DNA of 38,115 nt, taken from positions 1 through 38,115 of the forward strand of contig SXMN01000040.1 in assembly GCA_005777315.1 (NCBI GenBank), read 5' to 3'. This document shows positions 8,201 through 15,329 of this stretch, piece after piece. Made by a program: the position numbers and the translations under genes. The notes beneath the pieces are model-generated. The model was not told the origin of the DNA. It did not search any database and worked only from the letters and a program-made list of their open reading frames with translations. Each line of letters starts with the position of its first letter. Position 1 is the first letter of the stretch. The stretch is from Verrucomicrobiales bacterium. GTDB lineage: Bacteria > Verrucomicrobiota > Verrucomicrobiia > Limisphaerales > F1-12-MAGs170.

Positions 8201-9312
8201 GGCAACGGTGGAAAAGTCCACCTCAGACTCACAGTAGGCTTGTTCAGGAAATCCGCACCTTCGATGGTGATTGTTTTCGGCAGTTCCGAACCGGTCACGG
8301 GGTTGGGGGAGATACGTGTTATGGAAGGTGGAGCGGCTTCATCGCGTTGAAGAAAAGAAACATTCCGAGACAAGAGTCCACCGGGTGTGTTAGCGCCTTG
8401 ATAAGCGGCGAAGTGCAGGTGATTGGGGATGGCACCACATGCGCAGATATTACTAATGTTTCCAAGCAAACTTGAGGCCGTGACAAGTTCATTTTCAGTC
8501 ACAGTTATCTCCTTCATGTGGAGATAACCACTCCACCAAATCCTGCCGCCTTGAGTGTGCTCGATCAAAACTGCACCCGATACGGCACCTGGCACATGTA
8601 GTCCTGCCCATTTAACAACCTTGCCAGGAGCTGTGGCGAAGACTGCTTTGCTTTTATCGGCATCCACATCCGTGCCGCGCCACAGATTCATGTCCCACGC
8701 AAATGTCTCGTCGGCATCCGCGATTCCTTTTCCTACGGAGTGAAGATCTGTCTGGTGCTGACAGAAAGTCCATTGGCCTGCAATTCCTGCGCAGTCTGGA
8801 TTCTCCTTTCCTGTCACTCTGAAGATGCCCGCTACCGGCGAGATTAGAGTCGAAGGCACCGATGCAAGCGGGGAAACCGTTACGACTTGCTCCCTCTTGT
8901 CTAGGATTGGATTGAAACACAGAAAGCCATCCTCTTGAAGTTGCCAGAGGAACGCTCCGTTGCCTGCGACTGACGGAGGCGTCACTTCAAACGTGGCTTC
9001 ATACATTGCTCCGGCTGGCAGGAATGGATTGTAGTCGCTGAAAAAATTCAGGTCCGCGAATTTCAACGGTCGGATGGTCCAGCCGGGCGGCACGCCGTTG
9101 AACGGGTTGCAGATGGAATCTGCGTAGAGAACCAGGAATTCGGCGGCGGCACCGGTGTTCTGGATGGTTACGGTGACGATCTCCGACCGCCCTGCTGTGA
9201 ATTCGGAAGGTTCAATCGAGACAATGCGGCCAGTAGCCGCTTGCGACGTCGAACTGCTAAATAAGTAGAAACCCAAAATGGCAGCCAGACAGGATCTCCT
9301 CAAACATCCCAT
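5230..9312 (-). CDS. Large secreted multidomain protein with M23-like and lipase-like domains
   Basis: About 1360 residues from an ATG at 9312 (a GTG at 9336 is also open); signal peptide ending near SSSTSQA. The domains below are numbered from the GTG at 9336 (subtract 8 for the ATG). An M23/LytM-like region (about 165-315) has FAWDMN, APGKVVKWAG, GYLHM and HLHFAAY. An IPT/TIG Ig-like domain (335-430) and a second Ig-like domain beginning SPNGRETWPSG (440-540) follow. An alpha/beta-hydrolase (545-830) has ITHGF, the nucleophile elbow GHSFG (about 662), LDPHD and a late His (YPHSRVH). Then come a lectin-like beta region, an InlB-B-like bacterial repeat (VTANFSQ end) and a helical tail ending in YYRVIIVP. 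The combination suggests a surface or extracellular ester hydrolase. The M23 part may be non-catalytic. Confidence 0.85.
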   Translation of the reverse strand: MGCLRRSCLAAILGFYLFSSSTSQAATGRIVSIEPSEFTAGRSEIVTVTIQNTGAAAEFLVLYADSICNPFNGVPPGWTIRPLKFADLNFFSDYNPFLPAGAMYEATFEVTPPSVAGNGAFLWQLQEDGFLCFNPILDKREQVVTVSPLASVPSTLISPVAGIFRVTGKENPDCAGIAGQWTFCQHQTDLHSVGKGIADADETFAWDMNLWRGTDVDADKSKAVFATAPGKVVKWAGLHVPGAVSGAVLIEHTQGGRIWWSGYLHMKEITVTENELVTASSLLGNISNICACGAIPNHLHFAAYQGANTPGGLLSRNVSFLQRDEAAPPSITRISPNPVTGSELPKTITIEGADFLNKPTVSLRWTFPPLPPTGGYIVPDAQVTFVSSTQVQVSIKTTTAADTWTVQVTNPDGQTSRPFTFAVLAPAPVVTVTSPNGRETWPSGVSQRIVWSVIGDTTLINNFHISYSLDAGASYLNDIGTVSESMRAISWTPSLAISSTTQLRVRVQARDSNNAILGQDISDASFTIGPVANPSGLTIITHGFQPIFLGFPAWPPDMANEIVRTKSGGKVVVLNFDSGESDVITGSGTENELASFGETVLVLNWAGKSHKTLPDFSTSEPGWREAAGDFLANYLLGTGLIRQVKEHGIPIHFIGHSFGTVVNSEAIRRLGAYGVQVDQMTTLDPHDQDQEGIPDAKDYNTVGIADHPHDEPLVTVWSNVDFADNYWEDNNATATNIRDNFYHPDTGLSIQLPNGHAIPGAANRDLTAETGYFAGQVSEINSLGPLFDSKPDGARTLALGINAWYGSYPHSRVHEFYYRTINDVLELDGTANQALQDSRSWYRGLPATAQGFALTGLHRLNSINFGALGMTSPSTDYNKPQPTLKANETVFNGDFRFTTGDKLSGNLPGYDDSDGPNVVPGDAGHGSVAELHDDKFDGIDPNQSFKHRPVFFPPEAAYLAFEINIRKSNVGDFLSLEGPGGSSLYWTFDLSNALPGWRMVRIKVPETFRAQWGSFTLRVEHKGLCCNDATVWVDNFQIITTSTATDHFELHATSNMVGNGLVTSEPAQFTYAAGESVTLTATASDGYFLQSWTGVDSASGDQAQVIMSGPRTVTANFSQAQANTSCGCPTEYLNQCATVAALPTHKEGLIAKAARLAAAASAIDLTLIRRFRDEVLAKTPQGQSIRDKYYQNSLEMLHHLAADADLRTKAVQAVVSLQPVMKDLLDGSGKQAMMRDQTSAFNGFVQKLDAVAGVQLKSAIQGELARIGPLENLEGKTGTESRQRVLGLPLQITNPKINATGAIEFTVTGELSAKLRVEFSEDLIKWTALDLAPINQLPAVLRDERPVSANQRYYRVIIVP

Positions 9313-9518
9313 AATGTTAATGAGAAAAACCGACACAGCGAGATGGTCGCGAATGTAGCATTCAAACTTCGATAAAAGCTGCGTCCGCTCTAAAGTGAAT
9401 AGGCCAGTCCGGAATGGCCCCTCCAGTTCACGGCTCCGTTAAACTGGTGCCGATTTCTGTCCACTCAAAGAATAGCGACTTGGGTTAGACCGAACACCGC
9501 ACTCAAGCATCTGGCCTT

Positions 9519-10061
9519 TCATGGTGTGGCCTTTTTTATCCCACTTCCATTCGCGCAACGTTTAGCATCGACCAAGTTCTGGATGATGTTGCAGACTTTC
9601 TCAGCCTCGGCTTCATCGATATTTTGACCTTCGATCAGGGAGCGTTTGAAGTGGATGGCATTGCGAAGCCCGCCCATATCCGAGTATCCGACGGTGAGCG
9701 TTTTGTTCAGAAAGTAATACAGGACACCTACAATAATGCCTGGAATGGCGAACAGAAAAAGTGTGACCATACCGACAATCACTCCGATGGCCACCGCTTC
9801 CTTCCATGGTTTCGTGTAGCCGTAGAAAGTGGCGCAGGTGTTTTCCAGAGGAGTCTGGTATCTCAGACTTCCTGCAAGAGAACCTTCCGCGAATGTGATC
9901 TTTTCGGAACTCACTACCAGCGAGATGGTGGGGCTGATGTTCACCAGCGAGAGTAGCCAGGACAAAAAGCCTCCCGCACGGCCTTCAATCTGCACAAAAC
10001 TCTGGCTGTCATCGATCGGTTCGGTTTGAGCCTTCCATGATTTAATGACGTAAGCAGCCAT
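9519..10061 (-). CDS. Integral membrane protein of unknown function
   Basis: A 180-residue protein from the ATG at 10061 (a TTG at 10094 would add 11 residues). The N-terminal 95 residues are beta-rich, including an amphipathic LSWLLSLVNISP. Then a long hydrophobic hairpin (AVAIGVIVGMVTLFLFAIP, GIIVGVLYYFLN) is probably one or two membrane helices. The C-terminal tail is helical, charged and carries two Cys. The soluble-sheet-then-helices layout recalls PH-like membrane proteins, but I cannot assign a family. It lies 64 bp behind the frameshifted lipoprotein gene and 206 bp before the secreted-protein start. Confidence 0.65.
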   Translation of the reverse strand: MAAYVIKSWKAQTEPIDDSQSFVQIEGRAGGFLSWLLSLVNISPTISLVVSSEKITFAEGSLAGSLRYQTPLENTCATFYGYTKPWKEAVAIGVIVGMVTLFLFAIPGIIVGVLYYFLNKTLTVGYSDMGGLRNAIHFKRSLIEGQNIDEAEAEKVCNIIQNLVDAKRCANGSGIKKATP

Positions 10062-10125
10062 AATTGGTTTCGAGTTGATTGAAGTTGCTAACAAAAAACG
10101 ACGCCAGGATCGCTTTCGGCTTCAG

Positions 10126-10483
10126 TCACTTCTTGCCATCCAGACTGACCTGAAGTCCGTAGGCATCCACAAGAATGTCTTCGGGCACTTGTATGGTGCG
10201 ACCATCGGCTATGGTCTCGGTTTGCCAGCGTCGCACCAAGCGCGTCGTTTTCACGTTTTTGAACGGCGCAGCGGTTCCTCTCACCAGGCCTTCGCCAAAT
10301 CCAACGGCCCCCAGTGATATTGCCGGCGACCAGACCAACCCCAGCGCCGAAAGTTTGGCCGCCGACTGGCCCTGAATGGTCCGTACTTGTGAGCGGGTGC
10401 TGCCGGGTGCTGCCGCAGCCGGTGAGCAGGAAACCACAGGCGAGAATCAAGCTTCCAACGGTTATTTGTTTGAGAAGTTTCAT
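10126..10483 (-). pseudogene. Lipoprotein gene with a single-base frameshift at a C5/G5 run
   Basis: From the ATG at 10483 the frame encodes a good signal peptide and lipobox (GFLLTGC, Cys 23), then a glycine-rich stretch (GGQTFGAGVGLVAGNITG). It then turns into Arg/His-rich nonsense. The coding-like continuation (AVGFGEGLVRGTAAPFKN to GLQVSLDGKK, stop at 10126) lies in another frame. Removing one base from the homopolymer at 10308-10312 joins both parts into a 118-residue lipoprotein. Either the gene is broken, the shift is programmed, or it is a sequencing error. It lies in line with the other lipoprotein genes, 54 bp after the LpoB-like gene. The family is unknown. Confidence 0.7.
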
Positions 10484-10537
10484 GAATTCATTGCGAACGG
10501 ACCTAAGCTGAGGTCAATCTGAGTTCATCTCGATCTT

Positions 10538-11143
10538 CTAAAAGATCGGGCGTTTCGAAAGCTTCGTCACTTCTCGCGAGTCCTCCCAAACTTGGGAAGA
10601 CGTTGCCATACTGATCAGTCTCAATTGAAAGGTATATGTGATCTCGGTCTTGTTTCCTTGCCGGGCGCGATGTTGGAGGACGGTTCCAGAGAGCGTGAAA
10701 TCCGGATCTCGCTCAGGCCGGTTCTCCAGAAAGTTCTTCCTCCGCCAAAGGTCATAAGCTACCTGATCCTCTGGTTTGCCTCCTACTCGGTAAAACGGCT
10801 CGATCTCGACTTTCCCGTCTCGAGTCAAATCCGCACGAATCTGCCCGACGAGCGCCTCCATGTTCAGCTCGCGGTCATGCAAGCCCGTATCGTTTCGAAA
10901 GCGGCTAATTCCGAGAAGGACGGGCTTCTTGTCACGAGGGTCCAGCGTGCCTTTGGTGCGCAGCGATTCCAGCATCTCGCTCGCTATCCTGGCGAGGTCA
11001 CGAGGGTCCACGCCGGCGGTGACAACGCTATCTTGAGTACCTGTTGGACCTTTGGAATCCGTGGTCGTTCTTGTCGTGCCGCACCCGATCAAAAGTAACG
11101 AAGCCAGTCCGCAACCAAGTAATTTGAGTTTTGTGGTTTTCAT
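10538..11143 (-). CDS. LpoB-like penicillin-binding-protein activator lipoprotein
   Basis: A 201-residue lipoprotein; lipobox LLLIGC (Cys 21) and a short Thr/Ser linker. The LpoB/YcfM pattern follows: KPVLLGISRFRNDTGLHDRELNM, then a helix with VGQIRADLTRDGKVEI, then DFTLSGTVLQHRA, then YTFQLRLISMATSSQVWEDSREVTK. In E. coli LpoB spans the periplasm to stimulate PBP1b; the same fold serves other envelope roles. The gene directly follows ycfL (20 bp), and in E. coli ycfL and lpoB are also adjacent, which supports the assignment. It is shorter in linker than LpoB of enterobacteria. Confidence 0.85.
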   Translation of the reverse strand: MKTTKLKLLGCGLASLLLIGCGTTRTTTDSKGPTGTQDSVVTAGVDPRDLARIASEMLESLRTKGTLDPRDKKPVLLGISRFRNDTGLHDRELNMEALVGQIRADLTRDGKVEIEPFYRVGGKPEDQVAYDLWRRKNFLENRPERDPDFTLSGTVLQHRARQGNKTEITYTFQLRLISMATSSQVWEDSREVTKLSKRPIF

Positions 11144-11163
11144 TGGAGTGAAGAAGATAGGGA

Positions 11164-11586
11164 TTATTGCTCGATGAATTTGACCTGGAAATCTTTTGCG
11201 TCGGAGGAAGGTGCCACTCCAATCACGTAAAGGTGTTCAGCTCCTTGAATGTGCTGAGGGATGAAGCCGGCGGTAGCAGTGCGAAGATGCATGCCGCTCG
11301 CATCCAGCCAATCGAAGCGGTAACTAAAGTCTTGAGCAACTCGCGTGGCGTTGCGCACCTCGACCTGCACTTTCAGATAACCTCCGGGGAGAGTGGCCTC
11401 ATTCACGCCGAGGATCTGCACTTTCCTGGCCAGCGATGGATCGGTGATGATTCTCTTGTCTGAAACCATCTGGCGCTGGTTGACCGGCTCTGCTCTTTCA
11501 ACGGAATTCACTGACTTGCATCCCTGCGTGAGCAAAGCAATGGCAACCATTGCAAGGGGCACTGCGGTTTGAATTGGTGTCATCAT
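11164..11586 (-). CDS. YcfL-like DUF1425 lipoprotein
   Basis: A 140-residue protein starting at the ATG at 11586, whose ATGA overlaps the stop of the preceding gene; a longer frame upstream is only an overlap with that gene. Signal peptide and lipobox ALLTQGC (Cys 23), then KVQILGVNEATLPGGYLKVQVEVRN, FSYRFDWLDASGM and a C-terminal strand (DAKDFQVKFIEQ). This is the DUF1425/YcfL Ig-like pattern, the usual neighbour of lpoB. Its function in any organism is unclear to me. The tight coupling on both sides suggests that these lipoproteins are made together. Confidence 0.85.
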   Translation of the reverse strand: MMTPIQTAVPLAMVAIALLTQGCKSVNSVERAEPVNQRQMVSDKRIITDPSLARKVQILGVNEATLPGGYLKVQVEVRNATRVAQDFSYRFDWLDASGMHLRTATAGFIPQHIQGAEHLYVIGVAPSSDAKDFQVKFIEQ

Positions 11587-13037
11587 TTGAGTTTGATCTG
11601 GGAAACTGTCAATGCGTTGACGGAGTTGACCCCTTTGACATAGACGATATTTATCGTTGCCGGTTGAAGTTGCACTTCGGTCTTCAAGCTTCCATCCGGG
11701 GCGGAGAGTTCGAGTTTGCCGTCCGTTGGCGTCTGGAAACGCGCTATCTGATACTCTTTGGGGAGAGTACACCAGGTTCTGGTGTCAGCCACGGCCGTCA
11801 ATTCTTGAAGAATCGCCAGAAGAACCTTCACCACGAACTTCTCCCAGGCACCTTGTTTTTTCATTGCCTCGTTGATCACTCCGGTCGCCACGGCTTTGAC
11901 CGCGGTGTTGATCAGCGTCTTGGTGATAATCGTCGGCAACTCGTTGTTGAAAGCATGTCCCACCACTGAGTCCATGCTGGCCAGCGTGGTTGTTACGATA
12001 TTAGACCCGCCGGAAGAGATGTTGAGGGACGGGATATTGCCATCTTGCTTCTTCGAGACGGGAAAGGCGGCGGCGACATAGGGCACTTCCCTGACTCCGG
12101 CGATAAAGAGCGGAACCCTGATTTTGAACTGCTCACGGGCGGGAGCCATGCCTGTTTCAAGAATCACATAGGTAATGGGAGGCAGCGGTTGGCCACTGAT
12201 CAAGTTGTCCACCATCTCCAGATCTCTTTTGATAAACTCGTTGCCATCGGTGAAGGCCAAGGCGCGTTCCAGCGACTTGCGAGAACGTTCGAGGTCGGAT
12301 GGCCCCTCGGCAGCCGCGACGAAAAACAGCCCCTCCAAGTACACTGTAAAAGGATTCACATAATCGCTGTAACTCTTTAGTCCGTCTAAGGCCGGATTCA
12401 ACCCCTGCAAATCTTGGGAAAACTTCGGATCAGCTTTTGCCTTTTCGACCAGTTCCTTGGCTGCCGCCTTGTTCTTGGACTTCTCAAGTTCCTTCTCTGC
12501 GTCAGCTTCAGTCCGGCTGATCCGGTTCTTATTATCTTCCACGGCGTCTTGTTGCCGCTGGTAAGCGCGGGTCAACTCGACTCGCGCTGCCGGCAAATCA
12601 CCCATCTGCATAAAGTTGAGGGCTCGATACGTGTTCAACAACACTCGATCGTAGTCACGGCCGCGGTAAGGCAGCGTGGCTTGATTGACCACAAACCCTA
12701 CAGTTTGCTCGGCCACGTCGATCTTGGCCTTCTGATCGTAACTATCGATCATCTTTTCGGCGGCAGCGAGGGCGTCATTACTTTCCTTGATCTGGCCTGT
12801 AGCACGCAATGCGGTGGCTTGCTCAAGCCGCCAAATGACTGCGTCTCGATCCTCTTTATGTTTAGCCGCCTTCTTCGTCAGTTCCTCGGCGGCATTAGCG
12901 ACTTGCCCCTGCCTCCATGCGTCGGTGATTTTGCTTTTTTGCTTCGCATGATGGATTATTGCGCTCTTGCATCCTGTGAACAGGGGCACGAGGACGAAGA
13001 GCAGCAATACGAGCGGACGTAATAGGTGGTGGCGCAT
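11583..13037 (-). CDS. COG3014-type large lipoprotein
   Basis: A 484-residue lipoprotein; signal peptide and lipobox PLFTGC (Cys 23). An N-terminal helical TPR-like half contains LLNTYRALNFMQMGDLPAAR (about 130-150), a Glu/Lys-rich coiled segment (170-215) and NPFTVYLEGLFF (235-247). A C-terminal half contains YVILETGMAPAREQFKIRVP, MDSVVGHAFNNELPTIITKT and ADTRTWCTLPKEYQIARF. This matches what I recall of COG3014, which in several gammaproteobacteria sits beside YcfL and LpoB, as it does here. The Ala/Thr-rich helix near 375-395 may be membrane-interacting. Its exact role is unknown. Confidence 0.8.
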   Translation of the reverse strand: MRHHLLRPLVLLLFVLVPLFTGCKSAIIHHAKQKSKITDAWRQGQVANAAEELTKKAAKHKEDRDAVIWRLEQATALRATGQIKESNDALAAAEKMIDSYDQKAKIDVAEQTVGFVVNQATLPYRGRDYDRVLLNTYRALNFMQMGDLPAARVELTRAYQRQQDAVEDNKNRISRTEADAEKELEKSKNKAAAKELVEKAKADPKFSQDLQGLNPALDGLKSYSDYVNPFTVYLEGLFFVAAAEGPSDLERSRKSLERALAFTDGNEFIKRDLEMVDNLISGQPLPPITYVILETGMAPAREQFKIRVPLFIAGVREVPYVAAAFPVSKKQDGNIPSLNISSGGSNIVTTTLASMDSVVGHAFNNELPTIITKTLINTAVKAVATGVINEAMKKQGAWEKFVVKVLLAILQELTAVADTRTWCTLPKEYQIARFQTPTDGKLELSAPDGSLKTEVQLQPATINIVYVKGVNSVNALTVSQIKLK

Positions 13038-13084
13038 ATTTCAAATAGAGGAGTGAAGGCGTTTTCTAGTTCCAGACGATGGAG

Positions 13085-14053
13085 TCATTTCTTGTCCGGT
13101 GGACTTGCCTTTGGTTCTGAGTCTTGCGGCAGTCGCAAGACGATGCCTTTTTCATTGGCCTTTTGAACCTCGCTTGCATCTGTGCCCTCCAGAAGTTCCG
13201 CTTGGGAGAATTTGGGATTTACTCGAATGATCTTTGCCCTGCCAATGAGGCGTTCATCCCGGACGTCCTCGCTTGGAGTTTCGCCCTTGATGATAACATC
13301 CCCCAACTCGAATAACTCCCATACTTGATCTCTCTTAACGCCGGTTCCACCACCCATGTCGATCGATATCTGCCTCCCTGCTGGTTTTCCGATAACTTTA
13401 GCCGGACCCGAATAGTCCATAACAGCGCGAGCAATTTCTGCGGCCATTCGTTTGGAAAGCTCCTCCATCAACTCATCACTGATCCGTGAGTTTTCAGTGA
13501 CATCCTGTTTGTTGAGGTACTTCTTTGGATCCTCTACAGGGATGGTGAAGCTGGGAGCCTGCAACAGAGCACCGGTGGTTGTGTTGTAGATTTTGGAAAC
13601 CGTCGAAAGCCGAAAAGTTCGTTTTTCATACTTCTGGTTGAGATTGCCGAAGGTCATTGTAGCGGTGTGGTCTTGAAAATCACTCACCGTCACAATCAAG
13701 CCGTATTTAATGCCTGCCACTTTGAACGCCTTGGCGGTGTTGGGATCGGCCAGGTTCAGATTGCCAGAGTCGGTCAAGCTTTGCTCCATCAACAATCGAC
13801 CTAAATCCCTTCTGGCAATGATCTGGAATCGTTCAGTCCCACTGATCGTGCTGATGAGTTGATTTCCCAACGATTCAACAATTCGCATCATCTCATTCGT
13901 TGAAGCCAGCTTTTCCGCGCTCTTCTCGATGGAGGAAGTCGCGCGAACTTCCAGGATGCCGAGCGTGGGTCTTTGGGCGTTTGCGATAACCTGAGCAAGT
14001 GCCAACCAAAGCGCCAAGATAAGTTGTCGGACAAAGAAGTAATTTGATTTCAT
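13085..14053 (-). CDS. CsgG-like exported protein
   Basis: A 322-residue protein with a cleavable signal (ending near VIANAQ) and no lipobox Cys. The CsgG/HfaB-like domain (about 28-210) carries TLGILEVRATSS, RFQIIARRDLGRLLMEQSL, DPNTAKAFKVAGIKYGLIVTVSDF and a long amphipathic helix DELMEELSKRMAAEIARAV. The C-terminal part (about 225-300; VWELFELGDVIIKGE, IGRAKIIRV, SQAELLEG) resembles the FlgT/CsgG-associated beta domain. CsgG forms the curli outer-membrane export pore; related proteins are envelope assembly factors. Being soluble, this one may be a periplasmic variant. Genes lie 14 bp upstream and 47 bp downstream. Confidence 0.82.
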   Translation of the reverse strand: MKSNYFFVRQLILALWLALAQVIANAQRPTLGILEVRATSSIEKSAEKLASTNEMMRIVESLGNQLISTISGTERFQIIARRDLGRLLMEQSLTDSGNLNLADPNTAKAFKVAGIKYGLIVTVSDFQDHTATMTFGNLNQKYEKRTFRLSTVSKIYNTTTGALLQAPSFTIPVEDPKKYLNKQDVTENSRISDELMEELSKRMAAEIARAVMDYSGPAKVIGKPAGRQISIDMGGGTGVKRDQVWELFELGDVIIKGETPSEDVRDERLIGRAKIIRVNPKFSQAELLEGTDASEVQKANEKGIVLRLPQDSEPKASPPDKK

Positions 14054-14067
14054 AATCAGCAGGTCAC

Positions 14068-15309
14068 CTATTTGAAGAGGCTGGGTTGAATCGTCAGTCC
14101 ATCGAAGAGAGACTTGCCCTTGGCGTCGGCCTTTACGTCGATGCGGTAACCACTTTGCCGCAGGGTTTGAGCGAAGCCTTCCATCACTTTCACGGTGGCG
14201 TCGGTCAGTTTCTCACCGGTTTTCAGACCGAAGAGGAAGGTCGTATTGTCTTTCCAGCGGGCGTAGCCAGCTTCGGACATCTGGAGGGCAACATGGAATT
14301 TTTGTCCTTCAGTGAAGTTCACGGACTGCTCCCAACTATTGAAACCAGCGCGAGTGATCCGCATTTTGCTCAAACCGGGCCGCACCTTGAAGGAGTTTGG
14401 AGCCGACCCGATGCCGAAGCCGTCGAGCTCGACACTGGCGTCGAGCACATAAATTCCCAAGCGGTTGGTTTCCACCTGTAGCGTGCCATTAGGCAAAACC
14501 CGGATGTCCGGGACGGATGCCGGCAAGTTGACCAAATCCTGCATGCCGCAGGACACTGAAATACTGACAAGCATAGGTGCGGTGGGGAATTTGCGAATGG
14601 ACTCCCGTTTTTTACCGACACTTTCCGCGACTTGAATCGAAGCCTCCTCCAAAAGTTCGTTTAGGATTTCAGAACTTTCCGTTTGAATGTTCTCGGTGGA
14701 ACGCGTGGTCTTGCTCGCTTTGAGGGTATCCCCGATGGCACTGCCGCCCTGCGTACCCTCCAGCAGCTTGTAACTCACTCGCAACGTGTGGATGAGATTC
14801 ACTGTCTTCACGTCTCCATCCTGGAATGTCTTCTTCTCAGTGCCGTACGTGGCAATCGACGCGACCAGCACACAATCCGCTCCCATATTTTGCGCCAACC
14901 GGAGGGCCGAAGTGCTGTCGTTTAGTATCCGGTCCAGCCTCGTCGGCCCCGGGCGGAGGGACACTTGCCCTTCCGTTGACTTTGACCCTTCGCCCTTTGC
15001 CGTGGTCCCGCGATCCTGGACGTTGAAGTTGAGCGGATCTTTCGTGTCCACGGCAAAGCCCACCGCCGGATAACTGTTCACGGCCTTAATCGTAATCTCG
15101 CTGCTGATGAAACTGAATCCCTTTTCCGTGATCCGGCTCGTGAGAAAATCCTCCAATACGGCGACCTTGTCGTTCAGAGCGGCTCCGGCGCGGTTGTCCA
15201 CGAATATGGCGGTCTTGTAGGGAGCCGCTGTGGCCTCATTTTGCGCCGACACTCGGATTGCCACCAGGACCGGCAAAAGGATCAGAAAGAGATGGAGCAG
15301 AATCTTCAT
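14068..15309 (-). CDS. PEGA-domain exported protein with LpoB/CsgG-like N-terminal half
   Basis: A 413-residue protein from the ATG at 15309, chosen because a signal peptide (MKILLHLFLILLPVLVAI, cut near VSAQ) follows at once; the open frame extends upstream only through repeat sequence. Residues 30-240 alternate helix and strand with VAVLEDFLTSRITEKGFSFIS and NMGADCVLVASIATYG, similar in layout to CsgG/LpoB domains. A PEGA domain lies at about 285-343 (DASVELDGFGIG, VRPGLSKMRITRAGF, WEQSV). PEGA domains occur in surface and S-layer-like proteins. It lies 14 bp before the CsgG-like gene, so the two are likely coexpressed. Confidence 0.83.
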   Translation of the reverse strand: MKILLHLFLILLPVLVAIRVSAQNEATAAPYKTAIFVDNRAGAALNDKVAVLEDFLTSRITEKGFSFISSEITIKAVNSYPAVGFAVDTKDPLNFNVQDRGTTAKGEGSKSTEGQVSLRPGPTRLDRILNDSTSALRLAQNMGADCVLVASIATYGTEKKTFQDGDVKTVNLIHTLRVSYKLLEGTQGGSAIGDTLKASKTTRSTENIQTESSEILNELLEEASIQVAESVGKKRESIRKFPTAPMLVSISVSCGMQDLVNLPASVPDIRVLPNGTLQVETNRLGIYVLDASVELDGFGIGSAPNSFKVRPGLSKMRITRAGFNSWEQSVNFTEGQKFHVALQMSEAGYARWKDNTTFLFGLKTGEKLTDATVKVMEGFAQTLRQSGYRIDVKADAKGKSLFDGLTIQPSLFK

Positions 15310-15329
15310 GGCTTGCTTTGGTTCCAGAG

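Noticed and set aside
11587..11772. Longer start for the YcfL-like protein
   Set aside because: It would overlap the COG3014 gene by 190 bp in another frame and hide the signal peptide. The ATG at 11586 gives a normal lipoprotein.
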